Shown here: positions 7,112 to 13,177 of the stretch, piece by piece
Numbering within the stretch: the stretch's first letter is position 1
Layout of the letters: every line of letters starts with the position of its first letter
From: Phycisphaeraceae bacterium
GTDB lineage: Bacteria > Planctomycetota > Phycisphaerae > Phycisphaerales > Phycisphaeraceae
DNA: 13,177 bases
NCBI GenBank assembly: GCA_029260695.1
Contig: JAJDCT010000383.1
Span: forward strand, 1 to 13,177
Reading direction: 5' to 3'
Notes under the pieces: generated by a model
The model's database searches: none
What the model saw: only the letters and a program-made list of their open reading frames with translations
Told to the model about the DNA's origin: nothing
Translations under genes and position numbers: made by a program

Positions 7112-10051
7112 TTACTCCGGGTCGAAGATCACCTCGATGCTTCGGCCGTCGCCCAGCGCCGCTGCGCCGCGCCAGGATCCGTCTTTCTGTGGGAGCAGGT
7201 CGATCGGGCCTTGGATGTCTTCAAGCGGTAGTTTGGCCAGTTCTTCGTGGCCGAAGTCTTTCAACTCGCTGGGGTCTATAAGCGAGATGGCGAGCGTGGA
7301 TTCCGCGGCGCCCAGGGTCAGCGTGCCGCTTGCCAGTCCAAGGGAATGGCCATCGGCCTGCAGATCGATCAGGGCAACGTCGTGGCTCTTGATAAGCGGC
7401 GCGTTGGCGGGTGTGTCGGCGGTGCTGCCGGAGCGGGGGAACTGGAAGTTGCCGAACCCACCTGAGTTGAGCGTTCTGCCACCGGAGCCCCGGAGGTTGA
7501 CAATCAAACGGTATCGACCGGCGGCGTGGCTCAAGCGTGACGCGTAGATGTCCTGCTTGGCGGACACCCATTGCTCGCGCAGCGCTTCGGGGGAGCGGTC
7601 GGCGGCGGTACTCATCTTTCGCGCGAGGTCGCGTGCGGCCAGTTCATCGCCCCCGGCCGATGCGACGAGGCTGGCGACCGCCGCGCTGGCGAGCTCCGGA
7701 TCGCTGCTGGCGGCGAGGGTAACCAGGTTGTCTTCGCCATTAGCCGCCTCTGCCCAGTCCGAAGCTTCCGGCAGACCGGATGCAGAGACCTGGCGTGCAA
7801 ACCAATTGACCACCGGTGACCGCCCGTCGGATACACGCAATAGCCCAGCAACCATCGGGGATGATCCGGTGACCGCCTCGTAGAGCCGGGACGCGAACGC
7901 GCCTCGCTGCTCGGGGGTCAGCGCCTGTAACGGTTGCTCCAGCTGCCTGCCCGAACGCACCAGCGCGCGGGCGGCCTGTGTGATCGCGGGGCCCCGGCCT
8001 TCCACGACGATCCGTACCAGGGCGGCGGTTGCCTGATCGGGTTCTTTCTGATTGACCAGGAATATGACTAACTGCGGTGGGGTGATGGTTTCGTTGAACG
8101 CGGCGTCGAGGATCAGCCCCAACCGATCGGGTTGGTCCCCGTTATTGGTTGCGCCCTGCGTGGAGCGAGCCGATGCGTTGTCGCTGAGCACCTGGAAGTG
8201 TCTAAGCGCTTTCCAACCCAGTGTTCTCATCTCCGGATCGCCGGCGTTGAGAACGCGGTAGATGCTGTGCCCGGTCGAACCGATCGGGATGCTTGCGATA
8301 CCCCGAAGCGGGGGCTTGACGCGGTTGGCGGCGTCTTCGTTGGCCGGGCCGAAGGCGAACCGGATCATTGTCTTGGTCAGCATCGATACCGCGCCGCCGC
8401 CGGGCGCCGAAGTGCCCAGTATCTCGACGGTCCGGCCGACCACCCGGGGGTTGCTTGAGCCCAGCAGGCCGTGCTCCATCCACTCCGCGGCGACGGCGCT
8501 GAATTCAGCAGCGTCGGCGGTGTAGACGATCGCCTGGTCCAACGCCGTCTCGTCCAGTGAGTCAAAACGTATGGCGCTGCCGACGAGTGTCACGGAGTCG
8601 GGTTTATCCGATAGCGCCCTTGTCAGTTGGTCAAGGACGTAGACCGCACCGGGGCCTTGGGGGTCTGCGAGCATCTGATTGGCGGTTTCGATCACCTGCC
8701 GCTGCGCGATCGGGTCGCTGTTCTGGGTGGTCAGCAGCCCGCCTAGAGCCATAAGTTTTGATGCCGGGTCCAGGTGTTTGATCGCACCTTTAAGCAGCGA
8801 CAGCGTCGACGAGGTTGGCGGGACGGTCGAAGCGAGCCCGGCGGTCACAGCCCTTACGGTCTGTGGGTCACCGCTTTTCAGCAGGCTATCGATCAATCGG
8901 TACAGCGCGTCACCCTGTTGGGCCTGGCCAAACATCTGCGCAGCGCCCAGTGAGCCTGCGACGGCCTGTCGGGTCAGGGGGTGCTCGTCGGCGAGCATCA
9001 GCGACATCTGTGACACCGCGGTGAAATCTTCGGCGGTGAGATCACCGCCACCGCGTGACCGTGCCGAGACTTCCCGCAGCGCCACCAGGTCGTCCATCGC
9101 GATCTGCCAGGGCATCGGGGGCCCGCCGGTGAGGCTCAACTCATTGATCCGGTCAGAGACTTCGAATACAGCCCATAGCCTGCTTGGCAGCCTTGCCTGG
9201 AACTCGTCGGGCAGCTTGCGGACCTGGTCACGCAGTTCCCGGTATGCCTGGGCCTTGTCCCGGAATTCGAGCTCTTCGGCCCGCTGTTTGGCGGCGGCTT
9301 CGCGCGGGTCCTGGCCTGCGGTCCGACCCCCGCCCTGGCGTGCGTTGCTTTCGGGACGTTTGGGTTCCAACTCCTTGAGACGGTCAGCGCGGAGCTTTAG
9401 AAAGTATCCCGTGGTGCCGCTCTTGACCTCGGCCCCCGCGATCGCGCGTTCCAGCTGCCAGTAGATGACACCGTCGGGGCTGACCGTCAGGTCACGCGCG
9501 AGTACGGGGATGTCTTCGGGCAATTCCGCGCCGAGATTGGCTGCTCGTGGCGATGTGTTTTGGCCTGCCTGTGGTTGGGGGCGGTCCAGTTGTCCCAGGC
9601 TTTCGATATCGAGGTTCCGCAACGACCCCACGCTCAGCGGTTGGTTGCGGGGCGCGCCTGGCGCGTTGTTGGGTCTTGCCGAGCGTGATGAGTTGTCCAG
9701 CTCATCCTGGATGATCCGCCAGGCGACGAACCGGCCCCCCCGTGCCTTGATCGACGGGGCCGCGAGCCGGGTGGTTTGATCTTTCGGCGTTACGGTGATG
9801 GGTATCTGGATCAGCCGACGACCGGGTTGGGGCTTTAGGCTCCAGATGTTGCTCTCGATGGTATCTTCGAAGACTTGGTCTTCGCTGAGCAGCGCATCGA
9901 TATCCAAAACCAGGCCCGGCTCTTGGATCTGTGGGGTGTCAGAGATTGAGGCGAGTTGGGCCTGCGTCGGCGGGGAAGTCACGGCAAAGCCGAACAACGC
10001 CAGCATCGCCAAAGCACAGGTCACGACAGGCGTTCGCACGGTTGCGTCCAT
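7112..10051 (-). CDS. Large secreted alpha-solenoid protein of unknown function
   Basis: The protein has 979 residues and I do not recognise the family. Residues 1-31 are a signal peptide (hydrophobic core, PTQA before the cut). Residues about 45-225 look beta-rich and include a Pro/Asn-rich linker (about 121-175). A charged helical stretch at about 245-285 may be a coiled coil. Residues about 290-835 are Ala/Leu-rich repeated helices (for example VAGSLGAAQMF, AVTAGLAS, AALVRIVVEG), suggesting a HEAT- or ARM-like solenoid, which usually binds proteins. About 843-979 is again beta-rich. After the signal peptide it lacks cysteine. The open frame extends to 10132, but I chose ATG 10051: GAGGAG (10058-10063) is 6 nt upstream and this start opens directly onto the signal peptide. 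The lamin-tail and nuclease genes follow on the same strand after 118 bp, so a shared transcript is possible. Confidence 0.87.
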   Translation of the reverse strand: MDATVRTPVVTCALAMLALFGFAVTSPPTQAQLASISDTPQIQEPGLVLDIDALLSEDQVFEDTIESNIWSLKPQPGRRLIQIPITVTPKDQTTRLAAPSIKARGGRFVAWRIIQDELDNSSRSARPNNAPGAPRNQPLSVGSLRNLDIESLGQLDRPQPQAGQNTSPRAANLGAELPEDIPVLARDLTVSPDGVIYWQLERAIAGAEVKSGTTGYFLKLRADRLKELEPKRPESNARQGGGRTAGQDPREAAAKQRAEELEFRDKAQAYRELRDQVRKLPDEFQARLPSRLWAVFEVSDRINELSLTGGPPMPWQIAMDDLVALREVSARSRGGGDLTAEDFTAVSQMSLMLADEHPLTRQAVAGSLGAAQMFGQAQQGDALYRLIDSLLKSGDPQTVRAVTAGLASTVPPTSSTLSLLKGAIKHLDPASKLMALGGLLTTQNSDPIAQRQVIETANQMLADPQGPGAVYVLDQLTRALSDKPDSVTLVGSAIRFDSLDETALDQAIVYTADAAEFSAVAAEWMEHGLLGSSNPRVVGRTVEILGTSAPGGGAVSMLTKTMIRFAFGPANEDAANRVKPPLRGIASIPIGSTGHSIYRVLNAGDPEMRTLGWKALRHFQVLSDNASARSTQGATNNGDQPDRLGLILDAAFNETITPPQLVIFLVNQKEPDQATAALVRIVVEGRGPAITQAARALVRSGRQLEQPLQALTPEQRGAFASRLYEAVTGSSPMVAGLLRVSDGRSPVVNWFARQVSASGLPEASDWAEAANGEDNLVTLAASSDPELASAAVASLVASAGGDELAARDLARKMSTAADRSPEALREQWVSAKQDIYASRLSHAAGRYRLIVNLRGSGGRTLNSGGFGNFQFPRSGSTADTPANAPLIKSHDVALIDLQADGHSLGLASGTLTLGAAESTLAISLIDPSELKDFGHEELAKLPLEDIQGPIDLLPQKDGSWRGAAALGDGRSIEVIFDPE

Positions 10052-10076
10052 CCGGTACTCCTCACTACTGCAAAGG

Positions 10077-10130
10077 GCCTGCCCCGCGAGTCTGGGTCGT
10101 GATCGGATGGCACGGCACCAAGGGGCAGGC
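10077..10130 (-). promoter_or_regulatory. Stem-loop in the leader of the solenoid gene
   Basis: GCCTGCCCC (10077-10085) and GGGGCAGGC (10122-10130) are perfect 9-bp inverted repeats separated by 36 nt. The structure lies 26-79 bp upstream of the chosen start codon and close to its ribosome binding site. It may stabilise the transcript or control access to the site. A protein-binding site is an alternative. Confidence 0.4.
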
Positions 10131-10150
10131 ACGGTGTCTTGGGCCTTACC

Positions 10151-10156
10151 ATTTTA
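10151..10156 (-). promoter_or_regulatory. Candidate -10 element for the solenoid gene
   Basis: On the minus strand TAAAAT (10156-10151) matches the sigma-70 -10 consensus at five of six positions. No good -35 is present at the right distance. An inverted repeat AGCCC-AAGC-GGGCT (10156-10169) abuts it and could be an operator. The call is tentative. Confidence 0.3.
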
Positions 10157-10208
10157 GCCCAAGCGGGCTTGATTCGCACGGGCCTCGGCCAGATTCCTTC
10201 CGGGAGGC

Positions 10209-10232
10209 CATGGGGCCCGGTGGAGCCCCATG
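10209..10232. repeat. Perfect hairpin in the divergent regulatory region
   Basis: CATGGGGC (10209-10216) and GCCCCATG (10225-10232) form a perfect 8-bp stem with an 8-nt loop. No T run follows on either strand, so it is not a standard terminator. It lies between the two divergent transcription units. Apart from this, 10233-10359 shows no gene and no clear element. Confidence 0.5.
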
Positions 10233-10359
10233 ACGGGGGGTCGCAGTACACCACGAAGCGAGGCGGCCCATGAATCGCGGCGGCTCGTCAGCGGGTCACC
10301 CCCGAAAGTGAGCAGACCGGCTGCGCGCATCTTGGTCACGAAAGGTCAGCGTTGTAGTG

Positions 10360-10403
10360 CCGTTGCCTAGATGTTCAGCGGGTCGTGCTCAGGCCCGCAA
10401 CGG
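10360..10403. promoter_or_regulatory. Candidate activator-binding inverted repeat upstream of the sigma-54 promoter
   Basis: CCGTTGC (10360-10366) and GCAACGG (10397-10403) are perfect 7-bp inverted half-sites about 110-150 bp upstream of the sigma-54 -24 element. That is the usual distance for an enhancer-binding activator such as NtrC. The halves do not match the enterobacterial NtrC consensus and are far apart, so this rests on position alone. Confidence 0.22.
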
Positions 10404-10510
10404 TTCAGGCCCGGCTCTCTCGTCATAATTTCAACTGGAATCATCAATGGCAAGCGCCAAGGCCGGTTGCGAGGACCATCTCTTTGGTTGAGTCGGCCTG
10501 ATGAGTGAGT

Positions 10511-10526
10511 TGGCACGGGAGTTGCA
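10511..10526 (+). promoter_or_regulatory. Sigma-54 (RpoN) promoter of the amt-PII operon
   Basis: TGGCAC (10511-10516), five bases, then TTGCA (10522-10526) is a consensus -24/-12 promoter. The invariant GG (10512-10513) and GC (10524-10525) are exactly 10 bp apart. Transcription should begin near 10537, giving a leader of about 200 nt before the transporter start. Sigma-54 control through a nitrogen-responsive activator is the classic arrangement for ammonium transporter operons. Confidence 0.85.
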
Positions 10527-10536
10527 ATTACCTATG

Positions 10537-10739
10537 CGTCAACACGACACAAGCCACCGCCGCGGCGTACGCGGAGGTATGGGTGGGCGTCTTAATAAGG
10601 GGCCCGCCTGATTCCCAAAGGCTTGACCGATTTGTCCAAGATGGCGGCGCTGTGTGCGCTAAGCCAAAGGCGGTCGAGCGCGCAGATTCAGTGGTAGTGG
10701 GCTCGTCCCACGGAACCTTATTTTTTGGAGATCATGGAT
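10537..10739 (+). other. Long 5' leader of the amt operon
   Basis: About 200 nt separate the predicted sigma-54 start from the transporter gene. The leader can fold at about 10577-10608 (GGTGGGC with GCCCGCC, one wobble pair) and at 10697-10711 (GTGGG with CCCAC). The second stem is followed by a T-rich run and the GGAG ribosome binding site (10727-10730). I recognise no known riboswitch. An open frame crossing the leader out of register with the transporter lacks protein character. Confidence 0.35.
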
Positions 10740-12266
<1,527 letters not shown>

Positions 12267-12300
12267 TTACCGTTTTTTGAGAATCCAGTCCGTGCCGCCG

Positions 12301-12333
12301 TCGGTGGGTGATACCAAGCTCCTCACCCACCGA
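12301..12333 (+). other. Strong hairpin between amt and the PII gene
   Basis: TCGGTGGGTGA (12301-12311) and TCACCCACCGA (12323-12333) form a perfect 11-bp stem with an 11-nt loop. No T run follows, so full termination is unlikely. It sits 41 bp before the PII start codon. It could protect the upstream message from 3' decay or be a processing site, giving the two genes different expression. Confidence 0.6.
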
Positions 12334-12374
12334 TCGGCCACGGCAAGCAAACGCATACTTTGGAGAACACGACG

Positions 12375-12713
12375 ATGCATATGATTGAAGCAGTCATCAA
12401 GCCCGCGGCGCTGGGGTCGCTCAAGAAGCGGCTGACCGAGCTGGGCATCCTGGGCATGACCGCCCTGGAATGCAAGGGCTACGGCAAGCAGCGGGGCCAC
12501 ACCGAACGCTACCGAGGCGCACGCATGGATGTGGGGTTCGTCCCCAAGATCCTATTAAAGATCGCGGTCAAGAGCGATGATCTGGACAACACCATCAACG
12601 CGATCACGGAAGCAGCGCATACCGGCTCGGTCGGCGACGGCAAGCTGTTCGTCTACGAATTGAGCAGGGTGGTCCGTGTCCGCACAGGCGAAAAAGACAA
12701 CGACGCGCTCTAA
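12375..12713 (+). CDS. glnK: PII nitrogen signal protein, GlnB/GlnK family, lacking Tyr51
   Basis: The protein has 112 residues, the exact length of E. coli GlnK. PII trimers sense 2-oxoglutarate and ATP/ADP; partners of this type close the Amt channel by inserting the T-loop. Conserved residues include Gln39, Arg47 (the channel plug), Lys58, the B-loop TGSVGDGK (83-90), Arg101 and Arg103. The T-loop reads GHTERYRGARMDVGF: position 51 is Met where most bacterial PII proteins have the uridylylated Tyr, position 50 is Arg instead of Glu, and position 49 is Ala rather than the cyanobacterial Ser. GlnD-type or serine modification therefore looks impossible at the usual sites. I chose ATG 12375 because GGAG (12362-12365) is 9 nt upstream and the numbering then matches E. 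coli; an in-frame TTG at 12360 overlaps that site. It lies 108 bp downstream of amt. The symbol glnK rather than glnB rests on the amt linkage. Confidence 0.94.
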   Translation: MHMIEAVIKPAALGSLKKRLTELGILGMTALECKGYGKQRGHTERYRGARMDVGFVPKILLKIAVKSDDLDNTINAITEAAHTGSVGDGKLFVYELSRVVRVRTGEKDNDAL

Positions 12714-12730
12714 GACTTAACCGTTACACC

Positions 12731-12755
12731 ATCATCCCACCACCACAGGGATGAT
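12731..12755 (+). other. Hairpin after the PII gene
   Basis: ATCATCCC (12731-12738) pairs perfectly with GGGATGAT (12748-12755). It stands just before the terminator at 12770-12799 and may help protect the 3' end of the operon transcript. Confidence 0.45.
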
Positions 12756-12767
12756 CCACCTCGACGA

Positions 12768-12799
12768 AGCCCACGGATACAGTCCGTGGGTTTTGTCTT
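12768..12799 (+). terminator. Intrinsic terminator of the amt-PII operon
   Basis: CCCACGGA (12770-12777) pairs with TCCGTGGG (12783-12790) around a 5-nt loop, followed by TTTTGTCTT. It is placed 57 bp after the PII stop codon, as expected for the end of the operon. Confidence 0.85.
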
Positions 12800-12810
12800 G
12801 CCTGTTGGGT

Positions 12811-12995
12811 CTGATACGGATTCTGCTGAATTCATGGGTGACAGTTTTTCCCTCAGCCCCCGGCTTTGCCGGAGGATTGGCCATGATGATGGGCACGAGT
12901 TTTAATCGTGATCCGTATGAGTCATAGCCGCTTGCCTTGACCTGGTTGTCCCAAAGCATTTTCCGATCACCCATAGCAGAATTGCCGCATGAGAC
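12811..12995. repeat. Structured inverted-repeat element, possible decayed mobile element
   Basis: The left arm (about 12811-12845) contains ATTCTGCT and ATGGGTGA. The right arm (about 12956-12993) contains the same two words inverted, AGCAGAAT and TCACCCAT, with a few bases of gap difference. ATACGGAT of the left arm also recurs inverted as ATCCGTAT at 12911-12918. In the middle, CCCCCGGC-TTT-GCCGGAGG (12857-12875) forms a hairpin. I see no convincing gene inside. Alternatives are a MITE-like repeat or a structured RNA. Confidence 0.45.
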
Positions 12996-13046
12996 GCCCC
13001 TACTTGTCGCATCAGACGATGGGGATCGTCAGCCCCGATTGAGAAG

Positions 13047-13081
13047 AACTCAAATATTCAAATTTAAGTTAAATATATTCT
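13047..13081. promoter_or_regulatory. AT-rich island near the right edge
   Basis: This stretch is far richer in A and T than the surroundings and contains the palindrome ATTTAA-G-TTAAAT (13062-13074) and TATATT (13074-13079). It may be the promoter or operator of a gene starting beyond the window. No -35 element at proper spacing is clear. Positions 13082-13177 show no gene or RNA that I can support. Confidence 0.3.
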
Positions 13082-13177
13082 ACGAGTCGTGCGATCGGGC
13101 TTTGTTCGGATTTTTTGAGGATCTCACTAGAAAACGTGGGTTCAAGCAGCCTTGGCGAGAGGCCTCGGTGCGATGCG

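Noticed and set aside
8679..9464. 261-residue plus-strand open frame inside the solenoid gene
   Set aside because: It lies antisense to a clear secreted-protein gene, is Ser/Arg-rich with no domain, and is the typical shadow of GC-rich codon use.
10052..10132. Longer N-terminus of the solenoid protein starting at 10132
   Set aside because: The extra 27 residues would put Arg-rich sequence before the signal peptide, while the internal ATG at 10051 has an ideal GAGGAG site at 6 nt.
12732..12974. 80-residue minus-strand open frame after the PII gene
   Set aside because: It runs back through the operon terminator and a second hairpin, has no ribosome binding site, and half of it encodes the inverted-repeat arms. 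I treat the region as a repeat element.
13135..13160. GGGTTCAAGC near the right edge as a tRNA T-arm
   Set aside because: The flanking bases do not form the 5-bp T stem and no acceptor or anticodon arm can be found around it.

Overview
The window is high-GC bacterial chromosome. It most likely comes from a planctomycete of the Phycisphaerae type. The evidence is an N-terminal planctomycete-style CxCG...CPxC zinc ribbon on a very large membrane-anchored protein, a large secreted alpha-solenoid protein of no recognised family, a lamin-tail-domain secreted protein, and intergenic palindromic repeats. No 16S rRNA or other phylogenetic marker is present, so this placement is inference.

Layout, left to right. 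Positions 1-71 may hold the tail of a gene entering from the left, followed by a small terminator hairpin. Positions 124-465 hold a long, imperfect, nested palindrome built from degenerate repeat units. On the minus strand, about 690 to 500 looks like a small RNA: 14 GGA triplets, five GGAGAAA copies, hairpins that put GGA in loops, a 10-bp closing stem and an intrinsic terminator. A good -35/-10 promoter (888-916) then drives a 1279-residue plus-strand gene (1034-4873) with a zinc ribbon, one membrane helix, a fibronectin-like segment and two CsgG-like segments. It ends at a strong terminator that may work in both directions.

The intergenic stretch 4950-5310 carries several palindromic repeats. 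Next come three minus-strand genes that may form one transcription unit. In transcription order they encode a 979-residue secreted alpha-solenoid protein (10051-7112), a secreted lamin-tail-domain protein (6993-6298) and a secreted S1/P1-type zinc nuclease (6255-5311). The last two are 42 bp apart and probably act together outside the cytoplasm.

A divergent regulatory region (10052-10739) contains a consensus sigma-54 promoter (10511-10526). It drives a nitrogen-assimilation operon made of an Amt ammonium transporter (10740-12266) and a PII signal protein of the GlnB/GlnK family (12375-12713). The PII protein should bind and block the transporter when nitrogen is plentiful. It keeps Arg47, which plugs the channel, but has Met in place of the usual uridylylated Tyr51. 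A strong hairpin separates the two genes and a terminator follows. The last ~400 bp hold a structured inverted repeat and an AT-rich island but no convincing gene.

The best candidates for something undescribed are the GGA-rich small RNA at 500-690, the modification-site-less PII paired with a sigma-54-driven Amt, and the two very large exported proteins of unknown function.
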